Source: Thermus altitudinis (lineage in GTDB: Bacteria > Deinococcota > Deinococci > Deinococcales > Thermaceae). From it: 42,965 bases of DNA. Made by a program: the position numbers and the translations under genes. Position 1 is the first letter of the stretch; each line of letters opens with the position of its first letter. The notes beneath the pieces are model-generated. The model did no database searches, was not told the origin of the DNA, and saw only the letters and a program-made list of their open reading frames with translations. The stretch spans positions 1 to 42,965 of the forward strand of contig NZ_JAKTNQ010000021.1 in NCBI RefSeq assembly GCF_022760835.1, in the 5' to 3' direction. Of this stretch, positions 6,238 to 18,553 are shown one piece after another.

Positions 6238-9200
6238 AGTACCGCGCCTCGGGGTGGTGCACCACGATGGCGCTGGTGCTATGCTCCGGGTCCAGCTGGA
6301 AGTTCTCCGTGAGGCGAACGCCTATCCGGGCAAAGACCATGAGCCGGTCCAGCTTGGCTTGGTCGGCTAGATCAGGGCAGGCGGGGTAGCCGAAGGAGTA
6401 CCGGGCCCCTTGGTAGCCCTGTTGGAAGAGTTTTCTGATCTCCGTGGCGTCCTTAGCGGCAATCCCCCACATCTGCCGCATCCTTTTGTGCCAGTACTCC
6501 GCCAGGGCCTCCGTCATCTCCACGCTGAAGCCATGTACGAAGAGGTAATCCTGGTAGGCCCCGGCCTCAAACAAGGCCCGGGCCTTCCGGGAAGGCTCCT
6601 CCCCCATGGTGACCAGCTGGACCCCCAGGACATCCCTGGCCCCGGCCCTGAAGGCGGGAAGCCATTCCTCCTCGTCCGCCAAGGGAGGGGCAAAGCGCGC
6701 TCGGAAATAGTCCACGAGGCTTAGGCCCCCGCCCTTCTGCCGAGGGAAGGCAAAGCGTTCCCAAACCTCCCCGGTATCCGGGGAGAACACTAAAAGCTCC
6801 TCCCCTTCCCGGGCTACGGGAAAGAAGCCATAGAGAACCTTGGGCCTGAGCCAGCCCTCCTCCATGGCTTCCTTGAGAAGCCTTCGGAACACGGGTTCGG
6901 CCTCCCTTTCCACCAGGGCCTGCCATTCCTCCCGGGAAAGCCCTTTGCGGCTGTAGCCCCACTGGCCCCGGTACAGGGCCAGCTTGTTCACATAGTGGGC
7001 GAGGGTGGCCAGGTCCAGGTTCTCCTCCACCCGCACCCCGAAGAAAGGAGGCCGGGGAACGAAGGGAGCCTCCCCCACCGGCTTGGCCCTGGGCACCACC
7101 TGGGGTACCTCCACCCGGGGCTTGCTGGCCGCCCTTGCCACCGGGGTGGCCTCCCCGCTGGTGAGGGCCTCCATGAGCCTAAGGCCCTCAAAGGCATCCT
7201 CAGCGTAATGGACGTTGGGATAGATAGCCTTGAGCTCCTCCACGTAGGCGCGGGTAAGGGCCGCCCCCCCTAGGATCACCGGCAGGGTATAGCCCCTATC
7301 CCGCATGTACTCCAGGTTTTCCTTCATGACCAGGGTGCTCTTCACCAAAAGCCCCGACATCCCCACCGCATGGGGCTTGTGCTCCTCCACCGCCTTCAGG
7401 ATCTCCTCAATGGGCACTTTGATGCCGAGGTTCACCACCTGGTAGCCGTTGTTGGTGAGGATGATGTCCACCAGGTTCTTGCCGATGTCGTGGACATCCC
7501 CCTTCACCGTGGCCAGGACCATCTTCCCCCGGCCTTCCCCCTGCCGTTCCATGTGGGGCTCGAGGTGGGCCACCGCCCGCTTCATCACCTCCGCGGCCTG
7601 GAGGACGAAGGGAAGCTGCATCTTCCCCGCCCCAAAGAGCTCCCCCACCTCCTTCATCCCCTCCAAAAGGGGCCCGTTGATCAGGTCCAGGGGTTTATGG
7701 CCTTCCCGTAAGGCCTCGTCCAGATCCGCCTCGAGGCCCCCCTTCCTCCCCTCCACCACCCGGCGCTTTAGCCTCTGCAAAAGGGGAAGGGCCTGGAAAG
7801 CATCCTCCTTAAGGGCAGGGTCCTCCCGGTGGGTTTCAAAATAGGCCATAAACGCCATTAGCGGGTCGTACCCCTCCCTCCTCCGGTCACAGATGAGATC
7901 CAGGGCCAGCGCGTAGGCCTCCTCGGGGATCTGGCTGATGGGGAGGATCTTCCCCGCATCCACAATGGCGGCGGTAAGCCCCCTCTTCCGGGCCTCGTCC
8001 AGGAAAATGGAGTTCAGGACCCGCCGGGCCCGGGGCTTCAGGCCAAAGGAAACGTTGGATACCCCTAGGATGAAGCCCACCCCGGGAAGCCTCTCCCGTA
8101 GCTCCTCCATGGCCAGCAGGGTTTCCTTGGCCAAGGGGCGGCTCTCCTCGTCCCCTTGGGTGATGGGGAAGGTGAGGAGGTCAAAGAGCAGGTCCTCCGG
8201 GCGGAAACCGTGGTGCTCGGTGAGGCGCTCAAACATGCGCAAGGCCACCTGCACCTTCTCCTTCCGCGTTTTGGCCATGCCCCTTTCGTCAATGGTGAGG
8301 ACCACCAAGGCCGCCCCGTGGGCCTTGGCCAGAGAAGCCACCTGGTCAAACTTCAAGAGGCCGTCCTCGAGGTTGGCGGAGTTGAGAAGGACCCGGCCCG
8401 GAAGGTGCTTCAGGGCAAACTCCATGGCCTCGGGGGAAGTGGAATCCACCATGAAGGGCACAGTGACCGCCGTGGCCAGGTGGGGAAGGAGCCAGGCCAG
8501 GTCCCTAAACTCATCCCTTCCCGTCCAGGCCACGGAGAGGTCCAGGGCGTGGGCCCCCTCCTCCACCTGCTCTCGTGCCAGGGCCAGGATCCCCTCCAGG
8601 TCCCGGGCAAAGAGCATCTCCCGAAACCGCTTGCTCCCGGTGGCGTTCAGGCGCTCCCCCACCAGGAAGACGCTGGCCTCCTGGCGCAGGGGAACCGCCT
8701 GATACAGGGAGGCCACCTGGGGTGGGAAGGCTTCAGGACGCTTGGGGGCCGGCTTCCCCTTAATGGCCTCCGCCACCTGGCGGATGTGCTCCGGCCCCGT
8801 GCCGCAACACCCCCCCACGGCATTCACCCCGTACTCGGTCACGAACTTGAGGTGCCACTTGGCCAACTCCTCCGGGGTGAGGTCATAGACCACCCTTCCC
8901 CCTTCGTTCCGGGGCAGGCCCGCATTGGGCAAGCAGCTCACGAAGCGGGTAGCGTTCTCGGCAAAGTAGCGGATCTTGGCGTCCATGAGGTCGGGGCCCG
9001 TGGCGCAGTTCATGCCTACCACGTCAATGGGCAGGCTCTCCAGGGCTGCCAAGGCCGCTTGCTCGTCCGTGCCCACCAGCATGGTACCCGTGGCCTCCAT
9101 GGTCACCTGGACCTGCAAGGGCACCTCCCTGCCCACCTCGGCCATGGCCTCCCGGGCCGCAAGGACGGCACACCGCACCTGCAAGATGTCCTGGGCGGTT

Positions 9201-9772
9201 TCCAGAAGAATCAGGTCCACCCCGCCCCTTAGAAGCCCCCGTACCGCCTCCTTATAGGCGGCAAAAAGCTCATCCCAGGTGATCTGGCCCAGGGAGATAA
9301 GCTTGGTCCCTGGGCCTAGGGCCCCCGCCACGAAGGCCCCGTAGGGCTCGGCCACCTCTTTGGCGATGCGCGCCCCCAGGTAGGCCAGCTCCTCCGCCTC
9401 CCCCTCGAGTCCATACTCCGCCAGCACATGGCGCAGGGCGCCAAAGGTATTGGTCTCAATCACCTCGGCCCCGGCCTCCAGGTAGGCCCGGTGGATCTCC
9501 TGGATGACCTCGGGCCGGGTACGGTTTAAGACCTCCGGGCAACCAAAGTAGGCCTCCCCCCCGTAATCCTCAGGGGTGAGGTCCCTCTTTTGCAACTCGG
9601 TGCCCATGGCCCCGTCAAAGACCAGGGGTCTTTCCGAGAGAGCTTTAAGGTAGGGGAACTTCTGCGCCCGGACTTCCTTGTTGTAACCCAGCCGCACCAA
9701 AGGGGCATCCCCAAAACCCGCCCCCCCCAGGTGGTGGCGGCAGCCGGGACTGCAGGTGTGGACCTCCACCAT
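6224..9772 (-). CDS. metH: Cobalamin-dependent methionine synthase
   Basis: 1182 residues. It transfers a methyl group from 5-methyltetrahydrofolate through cobalamin to homocysteine. The domains appear in the usual order. The homocysteine domain (about 45-335) has zinc cysteines 256 (GMNC) and 322-323 (GGCC). The pterin domain spans about 360-630. The cobalamin cap and Rossmann domain (about 660-890) has the base-off histidine 761 in DVHDIGKN. The AdoMet reactivation domain (about 910-1182) has ARYSFGYPACPD. The length is close to E. coli MetH (1227). The first ~35 residues (with a TCSPGCRHH motif) precede the normal start of the family; either the start is later or this is a Thermus extension. 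No cobalamin or SAM riboswitch fits in the short upstream gap. Confidence 0.93.
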   Translation of the reverse strand: MVEVHTCSPGCRHHLGGAGFGDAPLVRLGYNKEVRAQKFPYLKALSERPLVFDGAMGTELQKRDLTPEDYGGEAYFGCPEVLNRTRPEVIQEIHRAYLEAGAEVIETNTFGALRHVLAEYGLEGEAEELAYLGARIAKEVAEPYGAFVAGALGPGTKLISLGQITWDELFAAYKEAVRGLLRGGVDLILLETAQDILQVRCAVLAAREAMAEVGREVPLQVQVTMEATGTMLVGTDEQAALAALESLPIDVVGMNCATGPDLMDAKIRYFAENATRFVSCLPNAGLPRNEGGRVVYDLTPEELAKWHLKFVTEYGVNAVGGCCGTGPEHIRQVAEAIKGKPAPKRPEAFPPQVASLYQAVPLRQEASVFLVGERLNATGSKRFREMLFARDLEGILALAREQVEEGAHALDLSVAWTGRDEFRDLAWLLPHLATAVTVPFMVDSTSPEAMEFALKHLPGRVLLNSANLEDGLLKFDQVASLAKAHGAALVVLTIDERGMAKTRKEKVQVALRMFERLTEHHGFRPEDLLFDLLTFPITQGDEESRPLAKETLLAMEELRERLPGVGFILGVSNVSFGLKPRARRVLNSIFLDEARKRGLTAAIVDAGKILPISQIPEEAYALALDLICDRRREGYDPLMAFMAYFETHREDPALKEDAFQALPLLQRLKRRVVEGRKGGLEADLDEALREGHKPLDLINGPLLEGMKEVGELFGAGKMQLPFVLQAAEVMKRAVAHLEPHMERQGEGRGKMVLATVKGDVHDIGKNLVDIILTNNGYQVVNLGIKVPIEEILKAVEEHKPHAVGMSGLLVKSTLVMKENLEYMRDRGYTLPVILGGAALTRAYVEELKAIYPNVHYAEDAFEGLRLMEALTSGEATPVARAASKPRVEVPQVVPRAKPVGEAPFVPRPPFFGVRVEENLDLATLAHYVNKLALYRGQWGYSRKGLSREEWQALVEREAEPVFRRLLKEAMEEGWLRPKVLYGFFPVAREGEELLVFSPDTGEVWERFAFPRQKGGGLSLVDYFRARFAPPLADEEEWLPAFRAGARDVLGVQLVTMGEEPSRKARALFEAGAYQDYLFVHGFSVEMTEALAEYWHKRMRQMWGIAAKDATEIRKLFQQGYQGARYSFGYPACPDLADQAKLDRLMVFARIGVRLTENFQLDPEHSTSAIVVHHPEARYFNVD

Positions 9773-9802
9773 ATCCCGCTAGTTTAGCCAAAGAAAGCAA
9801 GC

Positions 9803-9809
9803 TATGCTA
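9803..9809. promoter_or_regulatory. Palindromic bidirectional -10 box (metH / pncB)
   Basis: The plus-strand TATGCT (9803-9808) is 6 nt before the pncB ATG at 9815. The same bases read TAGCAT on the minus strand (9809-9804), about 31 nt before the metH ATG. A second minus-strand box, TAAACT (9786-9781), lies 8 nt before the metH ATG. No clear -35 was seen. Confidence 0.45.
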
Positions 9810-9814
9810 GGCCC

Positions 9815-11338
9815 ATGGACCCCTTCGGCATCCTCTACACCGACCTCTACCAGCTCACCATGGGCCAGGTCTACTTCCGGCTTGGCCTGCACGAAAGGGA
9901 AGCCCTCTTTGAAGCCTTCTATCGCAAGAACCCCGACTACGGGGCCCATCAGGCGGGTTACACCGTCTTCGCCGGTCTGGATCCCCTCTTGAGTTGGATG
10001 GAAGCCGCCCAGTTTGGCGCAGAGGAGCTGGCCGCCCTCCGCACCTTAAAGGGCCGTAGCGGCAAGCCCCTCTTCGCCGAGGATTACCTGGAATATCTAA
10101 GGGGGATAGGAGGCTTTCCGGGGCTTACCCTAAGGGCCCTTCCCGAAGGCCGGGTGGCCCATCCCCAGGTGCCCCTCATCAGCGTAGAAGGCCCTCTCCT
10201 CCAGGCCCAGCTCCTGGAAACCGCCCTTTTGAACCGCATCAACTACGAAACCCTCATCGCCACCAAGGCTAGCCGAGTGCGGGAAGCCGCAGGGGAGGCG
10301 CCGGTGCTGGAGTTCGGCCTCCGCCGCGCCCCCGCCAAAGGGGGAGAGGCCGCCACCCGGGCCAGCCTCATCGGCGGGGCCAACCGCAGTAGCGCCGTGA
10401 GCCTCTCCCACCTCCTGGGCCTCCCCTCCTCCGGCACCCATGCCCACAGCATGGTCCAGGCCTTTTTGGCGTTGGGCCACTCCGAGGAGGAGGCCTTCCA
10501 GGCCTTTGCCGAGGTCTTCCCCGACGACACCATCCTGCTTCTGGACACGGTGGACACCCTCCACTCAGGCCTGCCCCACGCCATCCGGGTATTTGAAAGG
10601 CTAAGGCGCAAAGGGCACCGGCCCGTGGGGGTACGCATTGACTCCGGGGACCTGGCCTACCTGGCCATCCAGGTGGCCAAGGAGTTGGACCAGGCGGGCT
10701 TCCCGGAGACCCTCATCGTGCTCTCCGGGGACCTGGACGAGCTGGTCATTTGGCAGATCAAAAGCCAGATCCAGGAGGAGGCCCCCCGGTACGGGGTGGA
10801 CCCGGACCGCCTCCTCAAGCGTTTGGTCTACGGGGTAGGGACCCGCATGGTGGTTTCCTGGGGCTACCCGGCCCTAGGAGGGGTCTACAAGCTGGTGGCC
10901 ATCCGGGAAAACGGCACCTGGGCCCCGGCCATGAAGATCTCGGACTCCCTGGAAAAGCTGCTCAATCCCGGGCACAAGAGGGTCTTTCGGGTCTACGACC
11001 ACCGGGGCCTGGCCACCGCCGACCTTTTGGCCACCTTTGACGAGGAGGTCCGGGAGGACAGGCCCCTACTCCTCCGCCACCCCACTGACCCCACCAAGCG
11101 CCGTATCCTGCAACCGGGAAGCTTCACCCTCGAGCCCCTCCTGGAAGAAGCCTACCGGGGAAGGCGCCTCTTTCCCCCCTTGCCCCTGGAAGTGCTACAA
11201 GAAAGGCGGCGCAAGGATGTGGAACGCCTGGACCCCGGGGTGCGCCGCCTGGTAAACCCCCACATCTACCACGTATCCCTTAGCGAAAGGCTTTTCGCCC
11301 TGAAGGAGGAACTGGTGGCCCGGCTGGGCCAGGCTTAG
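9815..11338 (+). CDS. pncB: Nicotinate phosphoribosyltransferase
   Basis: 507 residues from ATG 9815, probably leaderless (TATGCT 6 nt upstream). It joins nicotinate to PRPP to give nicotinate mononucleotide in NAD salvage. The N-terminus ([16 protein letters not shown]) is the family signature. [12 protein letters not shown] holds the histidine that is autophosphorylated in this family, and [14 protein letters not shown] with VLSGDLDE is the phosphoribosyl-binding barrel. The C-terminal extension (about 440-507) ends with [23 protein letters not shown], typical of bacterial forms of about 480-510 residues. It overlaps the convergent clpX stop by 4 bp. Confidence 0.92.
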   Translation: MDPFGILYTDLYQLTMGQVYFRLGLHEREALFEAFYRKNPDYGAHQAGYTVFAGLDPLLSWMEAAQFGAEELAALRTLKGRSGKPLFAEDYLEYLRGIGGFPGLTLRALPEGRVAHPQVPLISVEGPLLQAQLLETALLNRINYETLIATKASRVREAAGEAPVLEFGLRRAPAKGGEAATRASLIGGANRSSAVSLSHLLGLPSSGTHAHSMVQAFLALGHSEEEAFQAFAEVFPDDTILLLDTVDTLHSGLPHAIRVFERLRRKGHRPVGVRIDSGDLAYLAIQVAKELDQAGFPETLIVLSGDLDELVIWQIKSQIQEEAPRYGVDPDRLLKRLVYGVGTRMVVSWGYPALGGVYKLVAIRENGTWAPAMKISDSLEKLLNPGHKRVFRVYDHRGLATADLLATFDEEVREDRPLLLRHPTDPTKRRILQPGSFTLEPLLEEAYRGRRLFPPLPLEVLQERRRKDVERLDPGVRRLVNPHIYHVSLSERLFALKEELVARLGQA

Positions 11339-12528
11339 GAGGCCTGGCGAAGCCTGGCCTCCTCCAGGGCCTTCAGGGGCTGGTCCAGGTGGGGAAGGTC
11401 AATGACCAGCTCCTTTACCCCGCTTCCCGGGGCCTCAAACATCAGGTCCACCATGGTCTTCTCCAGGATGGCCCTTAGGCCCCGGGCCCCCGTGCCCCGC
11501 TTCAGGGCCCTGCGGGCGATCTCCTTTAAGGCCGCCTGGGTAAAGCGGAGCTCAATCCCCTCCATGCGCAAAAGCTCCTGGTACTGCTTCACCAGGGCGT
11601 TTTTGGGCTCGGTAAGGATACGCACCAGGTCATCCTCCGTAAGGGGGTGGAGCTGGACGATGAGGGGGGCCCGGCCCACAAACTCCGGGATCATGCCGAA
11701 CTTCACCAGGTCCTCGGGGATGACCTCCAGGGGCTCGTCCTTGGACTTGGTACGGGTAAAGCCGATGGTGGTGCGCTCGGTTCGGGCCTTCACGATGGCC
11801 TCGAGGCCCTCAAAGGCCCCGCCCAGGATGAAGAGGATGTTCTTGGTGTTCACGGGGATGAACTCCTGGTGCGGGTGCTTGCGCCCCCCTTGGGGCGGCA
11901 CGTTGGCGATGGTGCCCTCAATGATCTTCAAGAGGGCCTGCTGCACCCCTTCCCCGGAAACATCCCGGGTTAAGGAGGGGTTTTCCGACTTGCGGGCGAT
12001 CTTGTCAATCTCGTCAATGTAGACGATGCCCATCTCCGCCCGCTCCACGTCAAAGTCGGCGTTTTGCAGGAGGCGAAGAATAACGTTCTCCACGTCCTCC
12101 CCCACGTACCCCGCCTCGGTTAAGGTGGTGGCGTCGGCGATGGCGAAGGGCACGTCCAAAAACCGGGCCAGGGTTTCCGCAAGAAGGGTCTTGCCCGTGC
12201 CCGTGGGACCGATGAGGAGGATGTTGGCCTTGCCGATCTCCGCCTCCGGATGGAGGAGGCGCTTGTAGTGGTTGTAGACGGCCACGCTCAAGGCCCTCTT
12301 GGCCGCCTCTTGCCCCACCACGTACTGGTCCAAATGGGCCTTGATCTCCCGGGGTCTGGGCAGGCGGCTGGGCCCCTTGGGAGCCGGCTTTTCCCTGGAA
12401 AAAACCTCCCGGGCCCGCTCCACGCATTCCTCGCAGATGTAGACCTCGGCAACAGGGCTCTCCAGAAGCCGCCCCGTCTCCGGCGGGCGCAGGCCGCAGA
12501 AGCTACAGAAGGGCCTAGGCTTCCTCAC
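11335..12528 (-). CDS. clpX: ATP-dependent protease ATPase subunit ClpX
   Basis: 397 residues from GTG 12528, overlapping the end of clpP by 14 bp. It is a hexameric AAA+ unfoldase that recognises substrates and feeds ClpP. The N-terminal zinc-binding domain has FCSFC and later ICEEC (residues about 8-35). The AAA+ module has Walker A GPTGTGKT, Walker [10 protein letters not shown], and the EFVGRAP region. The C-terminal domain ends in an Ala/Arg-rich tail. The order tig-clpP-clpX is common in bacteria and supports co-expression. Confidence 0.97.
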   Translation of the reverse strand: MRKPRPFCSFCGLRPPETGRLLESPVAEVYICEECVERAREVFSREKPAPKGPSRLPRPREIKAHLDQYVVGQEAAKRALSVAVYNHYKRLLHPEAEIGKANILLIGPTGTGKTLLAETLARFLDVPFAIADATTLTEAGYVGEDVENVILRLLQNADFDVERAEMGIVYIDEIDKIARKSENPSLTRDVSGEGVQQALLKIIEGTIANVPPQGGRKHPHQEFIPVNTKNILFILGGAFEGLEAIVKARTERTTIGFTRTKSKDEPLEVIPEDLVKFGMIPEFVGRAPLIVQLHPLTEDDLVRILTEPKNALVKQYQELLRMEGIELRFTQAALKEIARRALKRGTGARGLRAILEKTMVDLMFEAPGSGVKELVIDLPHLDQPLKALEEARLRQAS

Positions 12529-13099
12529 GGCTCACCACCTGGTCAATGAGGCCGTACTCCATGGCCTCCTGGGCTGAAAGGTAATAGTCCCGGTCGGTGT
12601 CCTTTTCCACCTTTTCCAGGGACTGGCCAGTGTGCTTGGCCAGGATCTCGTTCAAAAGCTTCTTGGCCTTCAGGATCTCCTGGGCCTGGATGGCGATATC
12701 GCTGGCTGTGCCCCGCACCCCGCCCCAAGGCTGGTGGATCATCACCTTGGAGTGGGGCAGGGCGTAACGCCGACCCTTTTCCCCAGCGGCCAAGATCACC
12801 GCGGCCATGCTGGCCGCCATGCCGATCACGATGGTGGAAACCGGGGCCCTGACGAACTGCATGGTGTCGTAGATGGCCAGGCCCGCATCCACCTCGCCCC
12901 CCGGGGAGTTGATGTAAAGGCGTATCTCCTGATTGGGGTTTTGCGCATCCAGGAAAAGAAGCTGGGCCACGATGGTGTTGGCCACCTGGGAGTCTATGGG
13001 GGTGCCCAGGAAGATGATGCGATCCTTGAGTAGCCGGGAGTAGATGTCGTAGACCCGCTCGCCGCGGGCGGTCTGCTCTATGACGTAGGGTATGACCAT
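12515..13099 (-). CDS. clpP: ATP-dependent Clp protease proteolytic subunit ClpP
   Basis: 194 residues with the start placed at ATG 13099 ([15 protein letters not shown]), because this gives the normal length and N-terminus; GGGGACT precedes it. A longer in-frame start at 13153 would add 18 residues unlike the family. ClpP is the tetradecameric serine protease of ClpXP. The catalytic Ser97 (GMAASMAA) and His122 ([10 protein letters not shown]) are present, with the third Asp in the conserved C-terminal [13 protein letters not shown] region. It lies between tig and clpX on the same strand. Confidence 0.96.
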   Translation of the reverse strand: MVIPYVIEQTARGERVYDIYSRLLKDRIIFLGTPIDSQVANTIVAQLLFLDAQNPNQEIRLYINSPGGEVDAGLAIYDTMQFVRAPVSTIVIGMAASMAAVILAAGEKGRRYALPHSKVMIHQPWGGVRGTASDIAIQAQEILKAKKLLNEILAKHTGQSLEKVEKDTDRDYYLSAQEAMEYGLIDQVVSREEA

Positions 13100-13160
13100 A
13101 CCAGTCCCCATTGTAGCGGCAAACCCAGGGGGAAAACCCCCCTGGGCCACCAAGGCGCAC

Positions 13161-14375
13161 CTAGACCAGCTTGGACAAGGCCTCCTTGACGGCCTTTTCT
13201 TGGATGTACGCCGCCCTCAGCCGGGCAAGACCCCTCTCCCCAAACTCCCGCTTCAGCTCCTGCACGGAGACGCCGTAGGACCGGGCCACCGCCTGGAGGT
13301 AGGTCTGCCATTCCTCCTCGCTCACCTCGGGCTTGAGCTCCTCAGCCAAGCGCTCCTTAGCCAAGGAGCGCCGCACCCGCTTCAAGGCCTCCTGCCTCAG
13401 CTCCTCCCGGAACTTTGGCAACTCCCCTTTGTCTTCCAGGGCCTTAAGGTAGGCCTCGAGGCCAATCCCTTGCCGGGCCAGGTCCTCCGCCAGGTGCTCT
13501 AGGAGATGGCGCTCCTCCGCCTCCAGCATGGAGGGAGGGATCTCCACCTCCAACCCCTCGGCCAGTTGCTCCAAGAAGGCGCGTTCGCGGGCCTCCTGGT
13601 ACTGGGCTTCCGCCTGCCGTTTCAGGCTTTCGCGCACCTTCTGCCTTAGGTCCTCCAGGCTTTCCGCCTCCAGGGTCTTGGCGAACTCCTCATCCAGCTC
13701 GGGAAGCTCCAGGGTCTTCACCTCCAGAATCTCGGTGCGCACCTCCCGCACCTTCTCCCCTTGCTGGTTCAAGACGGGGACCATGACCACCTCCCCCGCA
13801 CGCCTGCCCAAAAGGGCCTCCCGCACATGGGGAAGGGCCTTGGAAAGGTCAATGGGGAACTCCGCCCCCTCCTCGGTGCGCACGAAAACGTGGTCCTTCT
13901 CCTGGGCCTCCCGATCCACGGGCACAAGCTCAGCGTAGCGCTGGCGGAGCTCCTCGAGGGCCTTCTCCACCATCTCCTCCGTGACCTCTTCCGGTGCCAC
14001 CTTAAGGTCAAAGCTCCGCCAGTCGGGAAGCTTGACCTCGGGGTAGTTCTCCACCTCCGCCACGTAGCGGAAACCCTCCCCCTCCTTGAGCTCCTCCTCC
14101 ACCACCCTGGCCGCCACGGGCAAAAGCCCAAGCTCCTGCACCGCCAAGGGATAGGTTTCCTCCACCAGGCGCTCCTTGAGGTCGGAAAGAAGCTCCTCCC
14201 GCCCGATCCGGGCTTCCACCACCTTCAAGGGGGCCTTGCCCGGGCGGAAGCCCGGGATGCGCACCCGCTTAGCCACGTCCCTGAGGAGGGCCTGGTAGCG
14301 CTCTTGTACCTTCTCCGCAGGCACCTCCACCCGCACCTTTACCCGATAGCCGGAACGCTCCAGGATCTCCGCCAC
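13161..14375 (-). CDS. tig: Trigger factor
   Basis: 404 residues from GTG 14375, with GGTGAGGC upstream. It is a ribosome-bound chaperone and prolyl isomerase acting on nascent chains near the exit tunnel. The N-terminal ribosome-binding loop carries the signature GFRPGKAP (residues 42-49). An FKBP-like PPIase domain follows (about 150-235, diverged), then a long Glu/Arg-rich helical C-terminal domain. The family is usually 400-450 residues. It stands directly after two tRNA genes on the same strand and 61 nt before clpP. Confidence 0.95.
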   Translation of the reverse strand: MAEILERSGYRVKVRVEVPAEKVQERYQALLRDVAKRVRIPGFRPGKAPLKVVEARIGREELLSDLKERLVEETYPLAVQELGLLPVAARVVEEELKEGEGFRYVAEVENYPEVKLPDWRSFDLKVAPEEVTEEMVEKALEELRQRYAELVPVDREAQEKDHVFVRTEEGAEFPIDLSKALPHVREALLGRRAGEVVMVPVLNQQGEKVREVRTEILEVKTLELPELDEEFAKTLEAESLEDLRQKVRESLKRQAEAQYQEARERAFLEQLAEGLEVEIPPSMLEAEERHLLEHLAEDLARQGIGLEAYLKALEDKGELPKFREELRQEALKRVRRSLAKERLAEELKPEVSEEEWQTYLQAVARSYGVSVQELKREFGERGLARLRAAYIQEKAVKEALSKLV

Positions 14376-14409
14376 GCCTCACCTCACTGAACTAGGGGCC
14401 TCGCCCGCG

Positions 14410-14494
14410 TGGTGCGAGGAGCGGGACTTGAACCCGCACGGGTTGCCCCACCGGATCCTAAGTCCGGCGCGTCTACCGGTTCCGCCATCCTCGC
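14410..14494 (-). tRNA. tRNA-Leu (anticodon TAG)
   Basis: The minus strand folds into a complete cloverleaf: acceptor GCGAGGA/TCCTCGC, anticodon stem CCGGA/TCCGG with loop CTTAGGA (anticodon TAG), a long variable arm typical of class II tRNAs, and GTTCAAGTC in the T arm. The discriminator A and the CCA end are encoded (14410-14413). It would read CUN leucine codons. Confidence 0.95.
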
Positions 14495-14523
14495 GTGGGA
14501 GGACGAGGCCCCCCTTCAAAATA

Positions 14524-14541
14524 CCACCCCTTTCGGGGTGG
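14524..14541 (-). terminator. Hairpin between the two tRNA genes
   Basis: CCACCCC and GGGGTGG (14524-14530, 14535-14541) form a 7-bp stem with a tetraloop (GAAA on the minus strand). TATTTTG follows on the minus strand. It could be a weak terminator after tRNA-His or an RNA-processing signal in a shared transcript. Confidence 0.45.
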
Positions 14542-14547
14542 AGGTAT

Positions 14548-14625
14548 TGGGGTGAGCGATGGGACTTGAACCCACGACCCCCGGATCCACAGTCCGGTGC
14601 TCTGACCAGCTGAGCTACGCTCACC
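14548..14625 (-). tRNA. tRNA-His (anticodon GTG)
   Basis: The cloverleaf on the minus strand has acceptor GTGAGCG/CGCTCAC, anticodon loop CTGTGGA (GTG), and T-loop GTTCAAGTC. The discriminator is C and CCA is encoded (14548-14550). The extra G at position -1 that marks histidine tRNAs is encoded at 14625 and can pair with the discriminator C at 14551. Confidence 0.95.
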
Positions 14626-14641
14626 ACGCTCAGCATCCGCC

Positions 14642-14670
14642 ATTCTAAGGGCCTAACCCCCCACCGTCAA
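14642..14670 (-). promoter_or_regulatory. Strong promoter of the tRNA-His / tRNA-Leu unit
   Basis: The minus strand has TTGACG (14670-14665), a 17-bp spacer and TAGAAT (14647-14642), about 17 nt before the tRNA-His. This is the best sigma-A-type match in the window. The -35 lies inside the last codons of the rhodanese-like gene. Confidence 0.75.
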
Positions 14671-14937
14671 GGCCTGTAGCCCCCCCTCCAGACTCATGGC
14701 CTCATACCCTTCCGCCTCCAGGTAAAGGGCCGCCACCTGGCTGATAAGCCCCTTCTCGCACACCAGGAGGAGGGGAACCCGGGGCAGATGGTGTTCCCCT
14801 GCTTGGATCTTCTCCAAGGGAATCCACTCCGCCGCAAAGGGCAAGGGGGTGTGGCGCTTGTCCGCGGGGCGGACATCCACCACCTTCACCCCCTGGTGCA
14901 AAAGGGCCGGCAGCTCCTCGGGTTTGACCCTACGCAT
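14653..14937 (-). CDS. Rhodanese-like domain protein
   Basis: 94 residues with the start at ATG 14937 (MRRVKPEELPALL). A TACAAT -10 lies 7 nt upstream, indicating a leaderless mRNA. A longer in-frame start at 15051 runs through the promoter region and is rejected. It is a single rhodanese domain: VKVVDVRPADKRHTPLPFAAEWIPLEKI, then the active-site loop LLLVCEKGLIS with its cysteine, and GYEAMSLEGGLQAL at the end. Such domains carry persulfide sulfur in sulfur transfer or sensing. It is divergent from carB, with no partner gene beside it to indicate its acceptor. Confidence 0.85.
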   Translation of the reverse strand: MRRVKPEELPALLHQGVKVVDVRPADKRHTPLPFAAEWIPLEKIQAGEHHLPRVPLLLVCEKGLISQVAALYLEAEGYEAMSLEGGLQALTVGG

Positions 14938-14987
14938 ACCCCTGATTGTACCAGGAGAAGGCGGGGCCTCGAGGACCATGCGCAAAG

Positions 14988-15018
14988 TTATGCAATATGC
15001 CCGGGATGTTCTGCATAA
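14988..15018. promoter_or_regulatory. Inverted repeat upstream of carB
   Basis: TTATGCA (14988-14994) and TGCATAA (15012-15018) form a perfect 7-bp dyad spaced 17 bp, with an inner CCCGGG. It is in the rhodanese/carB divergent gap, 15 bp upstream of the carB -35. It could be an activator site or one half of a repression loop. The regulator is not known; an arginine or pyrimidine regulator would make sense for carB. Confidence 0.4.
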
Positions 15019-15033
15019 GAAGTGGGGTCCTCC

Positions 15034-15063
15034 TTGGACAACCCGGGGCAAATATGTTATCCT
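15034..15063 (+). promoter_or_regulatory. Promoter of carB
   Basis: TTGGAC (15034-15039) and TATCCT (15058-15063) are 18 bp apart, and a TG one base before the -10 gives an extended form. The ATG at 15081 is 17 nt beyond the -10, so the leader is about 10 nt with no obvious ribosome site. Confidence 0.5.
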
Positions 15064-15080
15064 CGCCCATTGGGTACGCG

Positions 15081-18188
<3,108 letters not shown>

Positions 18189-18209
18189 GGCCAGGTAGGC
18201 CCTCCCGTG

Positions 18210-18215
18210 TACAAT
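18210..18215 (+). promoter_or_regulatory. -10 box of the darA operon
   Basis: TACAAT ends 8 nt before the ATG at 18224, in the 35-bp gap after carB. Transcription would start at or within two or three bases of the ATG. No good -35 was seen. Confidence 0.45.
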
Positions 18216-18223
18216 GAAGGGCA

Positions 18224-18553
18224 ATGAAGCTCATCGTGGCCATCGTGCAGGATACGGATGCCCCGGGCCTCACTAAGGCCCTTTTGGAGCGGGGGCTGCA
18301 GTCCACCAAACTGGCCTCCACCGGTGGCTTCTTGCGAGAGGGGAACACCACCCTACTGATCGGAGTGGAGGACGAAAGGGTCCAAGAAGTGCTGGAGCTA
18401 GTCCAGGAGAAGTGCCGCACCCGCACCCGCCTGGTCACGAGAGGCTTTCCCCTCTCCGAGGCCCCTGACCCCTTCTTGGCCCAGCCCGTGGAGGTGCAGG
18501 TGGGGGGGGCCGTGGTCTTCGTGTTGCCGGTGGAAGGCTTCTTCAAGGTATGA
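18224..18553 (+). CDS. darA: PII-like cyclic-di-AMP receptor, DarA/PstA family
   Basis: 109 residues, the usual family length. This is a trimeric PII-like protein that binds c-di-AMP (B. subtilis DarA/YaaQ, S. aureus PstA). The signature [20 protein letters not shown] matches the nucleotide-binding loop, and the N-terminus [12 protein letters not shown] and the C-terminus [14 protein letters not shown] are typical. Downstream partners of this receptor are not known in any organism. It heads a co-directional set of six genes, overlapping the next start by 4 bp (ATGA). Confidence 0.88.
   Translation: MKLIVAIVQDTDAPGLTKALLERGLQSTKLASTGGFLREGNTTLLIGVEDERVQEVLELVQEKCRTRTRLVTRGFPLSEAPDPFLAQPVEVQVGGAVVFVLPVEGFFKV

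Noticed and set aside
8156-9232. Long plus-strand open frame (358 codons)
   Set aside because: It is antisense to metH, with the same shadow composition.
9773-9814. Cobalamin or SAM riboswitch for metH
   Set aside because: The divergent gap is only 42 bp and has no such fold.
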